Shown here one piece after another: positions 45,492-53,496 of a stretch of DNA of 64,000 bases. The stretch is from JTS-RE37 sp041743425 (lineage in GTDB: Bacteria; Bacteroidota; Bacteroidia; Flavobacteriales; Flavobacteriaceae). Numbering within the stretch: the first letter of the stretch is position 1; each line of letters begins with the position of its first letter. The notes below the pieces were generated by a model that made no database searches, had not been told where the DNA came from, and saw only the letters and a list, made by a program, of their open reading frames with translations. The translations under genes and the position numbers were made by a program. The DNA lies in NCBI GenBank assembly GCA_041743425.1, contig JBGTMS010000041.1:22512-86511 (forward strand), given 5' to 3'.

Positions 45492-45917
45492 ATGAAATAC
45501 GCAAAAACAATCACTTTAATTTCCCTTGGCATTTTAATGAACAGTTCCTGAGACCAAGCGGTAGAAAAAAACGCTTTCGACGCCAACAAGATGATCATAA
45601 GAATCTCGGAAATTGGAGTCGATCCCGATTACATCGATGAATACCTTTCGACACTCAGGGAAGAATCAGAAGCCTCTGTACGATTGGAACCCGGAGTGAT
45701 CTCCATCTATCCAATGTTTCAGAAAGGGCAACCGACGGAAATAAGGATTTTGGAAATCTATGCTGACCAACAAGCCTACGAGTCCCATTTGCAAACCCCA
45801 CATTTCAAGCACTACAAGTTAACCACATCAAAAATGGTCAGGTCTCTGAAGTTGATTGATATGGAGGCTATTGACGGGAGAACAAAGCACAGTATCTTTA
45901 AGAAGGTCCAACCCTAG
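45492..45917 (+). pseudogene. antibiotic biosynthesis monooxygenase (ABM) lipoprotein with stop at the lipobox cysteine
   Basis: The frame opens at ATG 45492 with a typical lipoprotein signal (KYAKTITLISLGILMNSS) but codon 20 is TGA (45549-45551), exactly where the lipobox cysteine (TGC/TGT) is expected. The frame stays open afterwards to 45917 and encodes an ABM ferredoxin-like domain (IRISEIGVDPDYIDEYLSTLREESEASVRLEPGV, ILEIYADQQAYESHLQTPHFKHY). A shorter cytosolic ABM protein of 108 residues could still start at ATG 45591. ABM proteins are small quinol or heme-type monooxygenases. Real loss of export and a read error are both possible. Confidence 0.8.
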
Positions 45918-45971
45918 ATAAATCATGCTGGAAGAATAGAGAGGTTCGTTTAAAAATGTACATCAGAATCA

Positions 45972-46391
45972 ATGATTAAAACAGTATCAGAAAAAATGGG
46001 AATTAAAGAAAATGCGAGGTGCATTTTTATAAACGCTCCTGAAAATATAATAGGGTCGATCCGACCTCCGTCAGTCGAGGTGGCAAGCAAATTGAATGGA
46101 AATTTTGATTTCATTCATGCATTTGTTAAGAATCAAAAGGAGTTGCATAAAAAATTCCCGGCAGCAAAAGAGCACCTTAGAGGTGATGGATCTCTTTGGA
46201 TATCGTGGCCAAAATCAGGAAAAGAAAATACAGATCTAAATATTAAATCGGTCATCAGCATCGGGTATGATTATGGAATGGTGGAAAGTAAATGTCTTAG
46301 TATTGACGCTACCTGGTCCGCATTAAAATTTACCCGTCCAATAGCAGGCAAAGTATATAATAACTTGTATGGAAAATTGAAAACCCCCTGA
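45972..46391 (+). CDS. DUF3052-family protein
   Basis: A 139-residue soluble protein similar to DUF3052: an N-terminal EKMGIKENARCIFINAPENI, a central FDFIHAFVKNQKELHKKFPAAKEHLRGDGSLWISWPKSG and a C-terminal YGMVESKCLSIDATWSALKFTR. Function is unknown; the ATWSALKF end is typical. It is complete and has no signal peptide. Confidence 0.84.
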   Translation: MIKTVSEKMGIKENARCIFINAPENIIGSIRPPSVEVASKLNGNFDFIHAFVKNQKELHKKFPAAKEHLRGDGSLWISWPKSGKENTDLNIKSVISIGYDYGMVESKCLSIDATWSALKFTRPIAGKVYNNLYGKLKTP

Positions 46392-46800
46392 AGTACTGTA
46401 ATTTGCGTCAACAGCGTTTAGAGTCCGATTGCCTGATTTCCAGAATATGTGTACCCGAAATTTACTTATATCCCGTCCCGGATACAACAATACGAATGCC
46501 TATCGGACCGGAAAGATTTTACAACTTTCTTTGTAACTTTATTATCAATTGATTAAGATGAGTGCCCATGGTAAATTATCTGAAAATCAAATCAGACCTC
46601 CTGCTAATTTCCTAAAAAGCTGTACTTTCATTACTATTACTGACTTACACTTATTCATGTAGTGGACCGTAATCCAGTCTATTGCAACTTGCAGACGCCA
46701 TGGTTGCCGTTCTGTTCATTGTTGCAATTACATCGGATGACGGGGGGCGGTGAAGGTAATTTTCTACTATATTATTGAAAGAAAATACCAGATTAAAGCG
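46392..46800. other. 409-base AT-rich gap
   Basis: A 29-codon open frame begins with ATG 46447, without a recognisable product. A -7-like TAACTTTA occurs near 46535. I see no clear gene remnant. Confidence 0.35.
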
Positions 46801-47544
46801 ATGGACTATCATAAAAGAATTCTGACTGATATTGAAATTCATTCTCCGGACGGAATTAAGGTGTGCTTTGAAAATGGGGTAAGTCCCAATGACAGCCACA
46901 ATGATGTGCCACTAATTTACGAACTGACAAGTCAATACTTGCGTTCCCCGAGATTCAAAGAATGTATAAAAGTTTTTGTAGACTTTGGTTTAAAAGCAGA
47001 CGACGAGGTGTTGCTTTCAGTTTTGCAAAACGATGCCGCCGGTTTAGAGCGGCAGCTGCAACAAAATCCTGCCGCTGCTTTCAATCTCTATACCCTTAAA
47101 GCCGCATTTACTCCTCTGAATCAGGTGTCATTGCTCCATATTTGTGCCGAATATAATCATCTTGACTGCGCCAGGACACTCGTAAAATTGGGACTGGACA
47201 TCAATGGAAAAGCCGGACTTGATAAAAAAGGTTTTGGCGGACAAACTCCGGTTTTTCATACCGTAAACCAGCACAACAACAACGGATTTGAGATGATGAA
47301 TTTTCTTATAGCGGAAGCCGCCGATTTAGAACTTACGCTTAAAGGATTGATCTGGGGCAAGGGCTATAAATGGGAGACTTTTATCCCGGCAGTAAATCCG
47401 ATCAGCTATGCGATGATGGGGCTGCTCAGACAGTTTCAACGATCAGAAAAGGATATTTACAATAATGTGCAGATTCTGCTGGAGGCCGCGTACGGAATTG
47501 AATTCCAACCCGGTAATATTCCAAACCAGTACCTGCTCCGTTGA
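46801..47544 (+). CDS. ankyrin-repeat protein
   Basis: A 247-residue protein with degenerate ankyrin repeats across its length: SLLHICAEYNHLDCARTLVKLGLDINGKAG, GQTPVFHTVNQHNNNGFEMMNFLIAEAADLEL and an earlier VSPNDSHNDVPLIYELTSQYLR. It should mediate protein binding; no catalytic domain is attached. ATG 46801 is chosen, since the GTG at 46750 adds an unrelated segment. It has no signal peptide and is likely cytosolic. Confidence 0.8.
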   Translation: MDYHKRILTDIEIHSPDGIKVCFENGVSPNDSHNDVPLIYELTSQYLRSPRFKECIKVFVDFGLKADDEVLLSVLQNDAAGLERQLQQNPAAAFNLYTLKAAFTPLNQVSLLHICAEYNHLDCARTLVKLGLDINGKAGLDKKGFGGQTPVFHTVNQHNNNGFEMMNFLIAEAADLELTLKGLIWGKGYKWETFIPAVNPISYAMMGLLRQFQRSEKDIYNNVQILLEAAYGIEFQPGNIPNQYLLR

Positions 47545-47622
47545 AGGCACTTAATAAGATTTGGACAATGTTTCATTCTTTTAATTAAATACGGATTTCC
47601 ATTTCCATAATGGTTCCAATAC

Positions 47623-47660
47623 AGCAATTATTCTTCTTTATTTATTTGAAGAATATTGCT
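47623..47660. terminator. strong AT-rich hairpin after the ankyrin gene
   Basis: AGCAATTATTCTTC (47623-47636) and GAAGAATATTGCT (47648-47660) are inverted copies with one missing base, around an 11-base T/A loop. The stem is about 13 base pairs. There is no T tract after it, so it may be a terminator, mRNA-stabilising stem or protein-binding site. Confidence 0.5.
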
Positions 47661-47765
47661 AATTTCAGACATAAATCCGGAACAGGCACTCAATTCCATG
47701 ATAATTGCTGTCTCCCTGGAAACCGATCATAGTTAAATTTTTCCCATAACAAAGAAGAGCAACCA

Positions 47766-48311
47766 ATGCCAGCAAAAAAAACATATGTGGCCTTCCTTAG
47801 GGGAATCAATGTAGGTGGTCACCATAAAGTACCCATGTCCCATCTAAGCCAGGCAATGGAAGCGCTTGATTGCCATAACGTCAAGACCATCTTAAATTCA
47901 GGCAACATCCTGTTTGACTCGGATACCAATATTCAGGAAAGCAAAATTTCAAACCATCTCGCTAAGACATTCGGCTTTGCCATCCCTGTCATGGTCAGGG
48001 AATATGATCTGATTGACCGTCTACTCAAAAAAAATCCATTTAAAAATCGAATATCATCGAAGGATATCAGATGGTATGTTTCCTTTTTGAAGGAGGATGT
48101 CTCCAACCCCGTAAGGCTTCCCTGGAGCACCGCTGATACGTCCTTTGAAATCCTATGTAAAAAAGACAAAGCTGTATTTAGTATTCTTGACCTCTCGAAA
48201 ACATCTACTCTAAAAGGGATGGATGATTTGGAAACCATGTACGGGAAGGAAATGACCACCCGTAACTGGAATACCATTGAACGAATTGGAATAAAAGCCA
48301 GGGACGGATAA
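47766..48311 (+). CDS. DUF1697-family protein
   Basis: A 181-residue protein of DUF1697, recognised by YVAFLRGINVGGHHKVPMSHLSQAMEALDCHNVKTILNSGNILFDS at the start and METMYGKEMTTRNWNT at the end. The fold is known in the family but the function is not. It is complete, cytosolic and monocistronic. Homologues are widespread single-gene accessory loci. Confidence 0.92.
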   Translation: MPAKKTYVAFLRGINVGGHHKVPMSHLSQAMEALDCHNVKTILNSGNILFDSDTNIQESKISNHLAKTFGFAIPVMVREYDLIDRLLKKNPFKNRISSKDIRWYVSFLKEDVSNPVRLPWSTADTSFEILCKKDKAVFSILDLSKTSTLKGMDDLETMYGKEMTTRNWNTIERIGIKARDG

Positions 48312-48521
48312 ATCAACAATGGAGGTCGACTAAAAAACGGGGGTAGCAGGACATGCCATTCATGCAGGTCTGAAAATTTCTCTATAAAATCTGAGTGTTG
48401 GAATTACCGGTTAGTAAAATGAATGCCGCATCCTGATTCGAATGAAAATCTAGGCCTACTGATGAAACTATGCAATAGCCATCAAGTTAATTATCTGTAA
48501 TACAATCAGTAAAATATAAAT

Positions 48522-48962
48522 ATGAAAAAAAAGGCTTTGACATTTCTGATATTATTTCCAACTTTACTTATGGGTCAATCCAGTAACAAGGTAGCGGAAG
48601 CATATTTACAATCATTTGCCGATGCCTTCAACGACCATAATTTAAGTGCAATCATGTCGCATATGACCCCCGATTGCATTTTTGAGGCATCGGCAGGGCC
48701 GGATGTTGAAGGCAAAATATTTAAAGGGCAACAACAAGTTCGTAAAGCCTTTGAAGATGTTTTTATGACATTTCCGGATGCCCATTGGGGATCACCTAAG
48801 CATTTCATTTTTGGCGACAGAGGGTTTACGGAGTGGACCTTTACAGGGACGAGGCCCGATGGTACCAGGGTCGAAGTTAACGGATGCGATTTATTTACAT
48901 TTAAAGAAGGCAAAATAGCAATCAAGAATTCTTACAGAAAGAACAGGGTAATTTCCAGATAG
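48522..48962 (+). CDS. exported NTF2-like (SnoaL-like) protein
   Basis: A 146-residue protein with a signal peptide (KKKALTFLILFPTLLMGQ) and an NTF2-like cone-shaped domain: YLQSFADAFNDHNLSAIMSHMTPDCIFEASAGPDVEG, GQQQVRKAFEDVFMTFPDA and a C-terminal DLFTFKEGKIAIKNSYRK. The fold is used by isomerases, polyketide cyclases and binding proteins, so no reaction can be named. Confidence 0.85.
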   Translation: MKKKALTFLILFPTLLMGQSSNKVAEAYLQSFADAFNDHNLSAIMSHMTPDCIFEASAGPDVEGKIFKGQQQVRKAFEDVFMTFPDAHWGSPKHFIFGDRGFTEWTFTGTRPDGTRVEVNGCDLFTFKEGKIAIKNSYRKNRVISR

Positions 48963-49156
48963 TGAGCTTGTGCTAATATGTATGTTTTGCACAATTCCAC
49001 AGCAACCCTTGCGATAACCAAAGAGCGGTGCCCCAATAGCAAGATTATTTAATGAAATCAGGGGGGCGTAGAATATTTAATTCCGAAGTACCTTTTTGGA
49101 ATTTATTTCTAACATGAATATCAAATTATACATTCCCATTTTTAAAATTAACTATC

Positions 49157-49549
49157 ATGTTTACGCTTGAACAGATTGCAGATGCTCATAAAAAGGTAAC
49201 TTCAGGAGCAGCATTTACCGCATATATTCAGGAGTTGAAAGGTATGGGTGTAACCTATTATGAAACTTTCGTCAGGGATGGTCATACCTCGTATTCCGGG
49301 AGGAATAATTACAAGATTACCTCCAAGGCAAAATATAATCCCTTAGGGCTTGCCGCCACTTCCAATGAAACTCAATTTAAAAATGGGTTAAGGGCGCATC
49401 AGAAAGGTAAAACGGATTATCCAACCTTTTGTAAAGACGCGGCGAAATCAGGAATCGAAAAATGGGCTGTATGTCTGGAAGAAATGACATGCACCTATTA
49501 TGACACGGCAGGCAATAAGGTTTTGGTGGAAGATATCCCCCATAAATAA
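49157..49549 (+). CDS. DUF1398-family protein
   Basis: A 130-residue protein matching DUF1398 (YbcV-like; sometimes labelled phage envelope protein). Typical stretches are FTAYIQELKGMGVTYYETFVRDGHTSY, FCKDAAKSGIEKWAVCLEEMTCTYYD and a final GNKVLVEDIP. Function is unknown. It is a single gene with long gaps on both sides. Confidence 0.86.
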   Translation: MFTLEQIADAHKKVTSGAAFTAYIQELKGMGVTYYETFVRDGHTSYSGRNNYKITSKAKYNPLGLAATSNETQFKNGLRAHQKGKTDYPTFCKDAAKSGIEKWAVCLEEMTCTYYDTAGNKVLVEDIPHK

Positions 49550-49682
49550 ACGGCCTACGTTTCCTGTCCCAACCCTGGTTTTTATAAAGATTATGCCCTC
49601 AGGTTTTCTGATTCTGTTATAAATATCCTGTAATTTTGTTATCTTTCAGTCCCCTGCGAAAGCTACCCCAATTCATCATCAC

Positions 49683-49760
49683 AGAAGGCAACTGACCCGT
49701 GTTCTCCACGATGAACTTGGGCAATTGCTACGACATAATGCTTATAAATTCGAAGTTACC
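49683..49760 (+). pseudogene. fragment resembling a histidine-kinase H-box (HisKA_3)
   Basis: The frame RRQLTRVLHDELGQLLRHNA (from 49683) matches the dimerisation/phospho-acceptor helix of HisKA_3-type sensor kinases, where the His of LHDE is phosphorylated. It stops at 49758-49760, has no kinase ATPase domain after it, and overlaps the leader of the DUF4256 gene. It looks like the debris of a kinase gene, but the match is only about a dozen residues. Confidence 0.35.
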
Positions 49761-49776
49761 CACTGACGTAAAATCT

Positions 49777-50346
49777 ATGACAAAATCTCCTGATAAAAGG
49801 CTGACAGCAGCCCAAAGTGAAACACAGATGAGGACTCTGGCAGCCCGCTTTGATAAAAACAGATACCGCCACAAGAGTATTCAATGGCTGGATGTGCAAA
49901 AGCGACTGGAAGAATATCCTGAAAAACTGTGGATCCTTAATGACATGGAACAAACCGGAGGCGAACCGGATGTGGTGGGTGTGGATAAAGAGACAGGCGA
50001 GTTTATTTTTGTTGACTGTGCAGCAGAAAGTCCGAAAGGACGCAGAAGTGTTTGCTATGATCGCGAAGGGCTGGAGTCGAGAAAAGAACATCAGCCGAAA
50101 AATAATGCGATAGATATGGCGGACGCCATGGGAATTGATCTTCTTACGGAAACATCCTACCGTGAACTTCAAAAGTTCGGACCTTTCGATATGAAAACCT
50201 CAAGCTGGCTGTATACCCCTTCATCGATCAGAAAGTTGGGTGGCGCCATCTTTGGTGACTTTCGTTATGACAACGTCTTTATCTATCATAACGGAGCACA
50301 ATCTTACTATGCGGCAAGAGGCTTTCGCGGGTCGCTAAAAGTGTGA
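49777..50346 (+). CDS. DUF4256-family protein
   Basis: A 189-residue protein of DUF4256, recognised by LAARFDKNRYRHKSIQWLDVQKRLE, MEQTGGEPDVVGVDKETGEFIFVDCAAESPKGRRSVCYDREGLE and the end VFIYHNGAQSYYAARGFRGSLKV. Function is unknown. ATG 49777 (MTKSPDKRL) is preferred; an earlier ATG at 49699 would add residues without family similarity, overlapping a kinase-like fragment in another frame. Confidence 0.9.
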   Translation: MTKSPDKRLTAAQSETQMRTLAARFDKNRYRHKSIQWLDVQKRLEEYPEKLWILNDMEQTGGEPDVVGVDKETGEFIFVDCAAESPKGRRSVCYDREGLESRKEHQPKNNAIDMADAMGIDLLTETSYRELQKFGPFDMKTSSWLYTPSSIRKLGGAIFGDFRYDNVFIYHNGAQSYYAARGFRGSLKV

Positions 50347-50605
50347 ACATAAGCCTGGAATAGACATTTAATGAGACCTGAGATGTTACTGAATATTTAG
50401 CGGAGCAAAACCTTAGTTTGATAATGTTGCCGTGTATGCGGGCATACGTTGAGACGTGAACGACATTTTAAAATAGTTGCTGACATTAGAAAATGTATAT
50501 TAATTTTATGACCTTATGCAGTTATGAAAACTTTAAAAGAGGCAAAAGGACTCGGAGCATGGGTTCTGTCCTGACTGCTAACAAAAGTCCTGTCAAATCA
50601 ATTAA

Positions 50606-51013
50606 ATGACACACAATAAGAACCATGAAGATTTACTGATCCTTCACTCCGGAGAAGGTCGTTTATACAATTGTGGAAGTATGACGGCTATCTTTAAAGC
50701 GGATGAGAATGAGACTTCTGAGAAATATAGTATATCTGAGTGGTGGCTGGAACCACAATCAGAAGGCCCCGGAGTTCACAAACACGATACCAATGATGAT
50801 TTGTTTTATATTTTGGATGGCATACTATCCGTCAGGGTTGGGGAACAATGGATAGATGCTGAGAAAGGGACTTTTATCCGGATTCCGGCCGGGACCCTTC
50901 ACGACTTTGCCAACAAAACTGACAGCAAGGCCGGGATGCTTAACTTTTACATCCCCGGCGGATTTGAAAAAAACATGCCTTCCATTGTACAATGGTTTGC
51001 AGAAAATAATTAA
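50606..51013 (+). CDS. cupin-domain protein
   Basis: A 135-residue single cupin. The metal-binding pattern is present: GPGVHKHDTNDDLFYILDGILSVRVG for motif 1 and FIRIPAGTLHDFANKTDSKAGMLN for motif 2. Small cupins include dioxygenases, isomerases and sensors, so the reaction is open. It is followed 27 bases later by a small membrane protein gene, probably in the same transcript. The 259 bases before it hold only a 16-codon frame ending in TGA (MKTLKEAKGLGAWVLS, from 50524). Confidence 0.88.
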   Translation: MTHNKNHEDLLILHSGEGRLYNCGSMTAIFKADENETSEKYSISEWWLEPQSEGPGVHKHDTNDDLFYILDGILSVRVGEQWIDAEKGTFIRIPAGTLHDFANKTDSKAGMLNFYIPGGFEKNMPSIVQWFAENN

Positions 51014-51040
51014 TAATAAGTAGCGCGAAGCGTAGCAAGT

Positions 51041-51457
51041 ATGAATGCAACAATTAAAAATATTCTGGCTGTTATCGCCGGATGGATGGGAGGCAGTGCG
51101 ATCAACCTTGGATTCATTCAGATAGGCCACACCCTGTTTCCAATAGAGGGAATAGATCCCAATAATATGGAAGCCTACGCGGCAGTAATGCCCACTTTGG
51201 AATTTAAACATTTCGTTTTTCCTTTTTTGGCACATGCCTTAGGAACTTTGGTAGGCGCAGGTATTGCCGCTTTGATTGCCGCGAATCATAAAATGAAATT
51301 CGCATTGAGCATTGGCTTTTTATTTCTTCTGGGTGGAATTGCAGTCAATTTCATGTTGCCGGGACCCATGTGGTTTACCCTGACAGACGTACTTCTGGCC
51401 TACCTTCCAATGGCCTGGATTGGAGGAAAACTGGTCACCCGAACGAATATCGGTTAG
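51041..51457 (+). CDS. small four-helix membrane protein, unknown function
   Basis: A 138-residue integral membrane protein of uncertain family with four hydrophobic segments (about residues 7-25, 60-82, 87-107 and 108-128). Short polar loops include LFPIEGIDPNNMEAYAAVMPTLEF. Similar hypothetical proteins occur in flavobacteria, by memory. It follows a cupin gene by 27 bases. Confidence 0.75.
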   Translation: MNATIKNILAVIAGWMGGSAINLGFIQIGHTLFPIEGIDPNNMEAYAAVMPTLEFKHFVFPFLAHALGTLVGAGIAALIAANHKMKFALSIGFLFLLGGIAVNFMLPGPMWFTLTDVLLAYLPMAWIGGKLVTRTNIG

Positions 51458-51652
51458 GAAGTCCGATATTCCAGGAATTCAACCGGGGGTCACTAATGGA
51501 AAGGAAGTTCAGCGTTTTTGTTTACGAAACCTTGCCCACTTTCCCGGGTGATCGCTTCGACGGCAAATTCCCATAATAGTTTCGAACTACCTCAACACCC
51601 CTGAGCTTGGATTGATGATTCGAGGTTTTTATAAAAAAGAGCAAGAATCGGG

Positions 51653-51683
51653 TTTTATCCCCACTTAAAGCCATATACTTTTG
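51653..51683 (+). promoter_or_regulatory. candidate promoter of the alkylation-repair operon
   Basis: TACTTTTG (51676-51683) is a perfect TAnnTTTG match, 19 bases after TTTT (51653-51656), close to the Bacteroidota -33/-7 pattern, and 20 bases before the ATG at 51703. The Ada-type protein encoded next may itself bind near here, as E. coli Ada does at its own promoter (inference). Confidence 0.5.
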
Positions 51684-51702
51684 TATCAAACATTTCAAAG
51701 TT

Positions 51703-52545
51703 ATGACTGAACAGGGACAAATTAACTACAATCGAATTGCTGATGCAATTGATTTCATCAAAACAAATTTTAAAGAACAACCTTCCTTAAACGCAATTGC
51801 TGAAAGCGTCCATCTGAGTCCTTATCATTTTCAAAGATTATTCACTGACTGGGCAGGGGTAAGTCCTAAAAAATTTATGCAATTCATCAGCCTTGGATAC
51901 GCAAAACAATTATTGAAGGAAAAACAAGCCACTTTATTCGATACTGCAATTCAAACGGGCCTTTCCGGTCCAAGCCGTTTACACGACCTCTTTATTTCCA
52001 TAGATGGGATGACCCCGGGAGAATTTAAAAATGGAGGTGAAAATCTGACCATACGCTACAGTTATGCCGAATCTCCATTTGGCGAAATTCTCGTGGCCTC
52101 TACCGGGAAAGGCATATGTCACCTGGCGTTCTTTGCAGATAAAGCAGATGCCTTCTCAAAACTATGGCAGAGATTCCCAAAAGCCACCTTCCATCAGGTG
52201 GTGGATTCGATGCAGCAGAACGCCTTGTTTATTTTTCGTCATGACTGGAGCAAACTCGATCAGATAAAATTACATCTGAACGGAACTGATTTTCAGCTTA
52301 AGGTTTGGGAAGCTCTTTTAAAAATTCCCCTTGGCAACCTTTCCACTTATGGTTCTCTAGCCAGGAAACTGGGTCAGCCCAATGCGTCAAGGGCGATTGG
52401 CACAGCCATTGGAAGCAATCCTGTGGCCTTTCTGATTCCGTGTCACCGCGTGATTCAATCTACAGGAAATGCAGGCGGTTATATGTGGGGAACCACCCGG
52501 AAATCGGCCATTATCGGATGGGAGGCCGCGAGGATCAATGAATAG
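51703..52545 (+). CDS. AraC-type HTH fused to O6-methylguanine-DNA methyltransferase (Ada-like)
   Basis: A 280-residue protein combining an AraC/XylS DNA-binding domain (about residues 10-105; LSPYHFQRLFTDWAGVSPKKFMQF) with a methylated-DNA-protein-cysteine methyltransferase domain (about 115-275). The alkyl-acceptor Cys247 lies in IPCHRVIQ. Compared with E. coli Ada, the N-terminal zinc/phosphotriester domain is missing; a stand-alone copy of that domain is encoded two genes downstream. The protein should remove methyl groups from O6-methylguanine and may regulate this operon. The stop overlaps the start region of the next gene. Confidence 0.94.
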   Translation: MTEQGQINYNRIADAIDFIKTNFKEQPSLNAIAESVHLSPYHFQRLFTDWAGVSPKKFMQFISLGYAKQLLKEKQATLFDTAIQTGLSGPSRLHDLFISIDGMTPGEFKNGGENLTIRYSYAESPFGEILVASTGKGICHLAFFADKADAFSKLWQRFPKATFHQVVDSMQQNALFIFRHDWSKLDQIKLHLNGTDFQLKVWEALLKIPLGNLSTYGSLARKLGQPNASRAIGTAIGSNPVAFLIPCHRVIQSTGNAGGYMWGTTRKSAIIGWEAARINE

Positions 52546-53263
52546 CGTTATGGTTGAAGTGACAACAAAAATAGACGGATTAAAATGGGACCAAATTGCT
52601 TCCGTGATGCATCAAAAAGGATATGCGATCGTCCGCAGCCTCCTGTCAGAAAGAATATGCGGGGAATTGATACGCTTGTATACCACCCACAATCACTTCA
52701 GAAAAACTGTAGTTATGGAGCGCTACCGTTTCGGCCTTGGTGAATACAAATACTTCGATTACCCGTTACCCCCCGATATACAGGCCTTACGGGAACACTT
52801 ATATCCTAAATTGGTTCCCATCGCCAATGCCTGGATGAAAGACTTGAATATGACCACGTTTTTCCCGGGTTCGCTGGAAGCTTTGCTCCGGCAATGTCTG
52901 GCGCAAGGCCAGAACAAACCCACCCCCTTGTTGTTAAAATATGGTGAAGGTGGCTTTAATACCCTCCATCAGGATTTGTATGGTGACGTCTATTTCCCCC
53001 TGCAGGTCGTATTTTTTTTAAACAGGCCTGATATTGATTACCGTGGCGGTGAATTCGTTCTGACTCAAAATACTCCGAGAGCGCAGGCTAAAGCCATCGT
53101 CCTACGCCCTATAATAGGAGATATGCTGATTTTCACCAGTAATTTTCGGCCTGTTCAGGGTTCAAGAGGATTTTACCGTGCAAGGATGAAACACGGAGTC
53201 AGTGAGGTGCATAATGGGGAAAGACACACCTTGGGTATCATATTTCACGATGCCCTTAATTGA
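52538..53263 (+). CDS. 2-oxoglutarate/Fe(II)-dependent oxygenase of the ada-alkB operon
   Basis: A 241-residue oxygenase with the prolyl-hydroxylase-like fold. Iron ligands are His144 and Asp146 in TLHQDLYGDV and His219 in MKHGVS; Arg229 in GERHTLGIIFHD should hold 2-oxoglutarate. The family is found next to ada and alkB in many bacteria, but the substrate is not established; a DNA or protein repair function is suggested by context. The start ATG 52538 overlaps the end of the AraC-MGMT gene by eight bases; ATG 52550 is also possible. It overlaps the next gene by four bases (ATGA-type coupling). Confidence 0.87.
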   Translation: MNSVMVEVTTKIDGLKWDQIASVMHQKGYAIVRSLLSERICGELIRLYTTHNHFRKTVVMERYRFGLGEYKYFDYPLPPDIQALREHLYPKLVPIANAWMKDLNMTTFFPGSLEALLRQCLAQGQNKPTPLLLKYGEGGFNTLHQDLYGDVYFPLQVVFFLNRPDIDYRGGEFVLTQNTPRAQAKAIVLRPIIGDMLIFTSNFRPVQGSRGFYRARMKHGVSEVHNGERHTLGIIFHDALN

Positions 53264-53492
53264 TCATGATACGGCATGAAGTTATCGCAGATTCTCTTTT
53301 AAGTGCCAGGATCAAATCAGGTACGATAGGATTCGGTGGGAATGTGCGGTTGAGAATTTACGGGCGACTTCAATGTAGATCGGGGAAAAAACTGAAACGG
53401 GAAAACAGGGTTTTCTTTTCTTCAATGGACGAGGCTAAAAAAATGGATACTGACCTTGTGGTAATTGTTTGAGGATGCAGTATAAAAAATAG
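53260..53492 (+). pseudogene. stand-alone Ada zinc-binding domain protein, frameshifted and truncated
   Basis: The first 60 residues match the Ada N-terminal metal-binding domain (GFGGNVRLRIYGRLQCRSG, ENRVFFSSMDEAKK). A one-base loss in the A run at 53437-53443 then shifts the frame, giving a short false end at 53472. In the other frame the expected end continues as NGY/PCGNCLRMQYKK to TAG 53490, with TGA (53451-53453) where CGA for Arg is expected. Thus two lesions remove the PCGNC metal site. The position of the Ada methyl-acceptor Cys38 is Gly here (IYGRLQC), a feature of these small proteins. The downstream alkB is intact. Confidence 0.82.
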
Positions 53493-53496
53493 AAGT

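Noticed and set aside
45549..45551. TGA as selenocysteine codon
   Set aside because: The position is a lipobox Cys, not a redox Cys, and no SECIS-like hairpin was evident downstream.
50524..50574. Short frame MKTLKEAKGLGAWVLS before the cupin gene, followed by TGA
   Set aside because: It is too short to identify and lies in AT-rich DNA; no support beyond an open frame.
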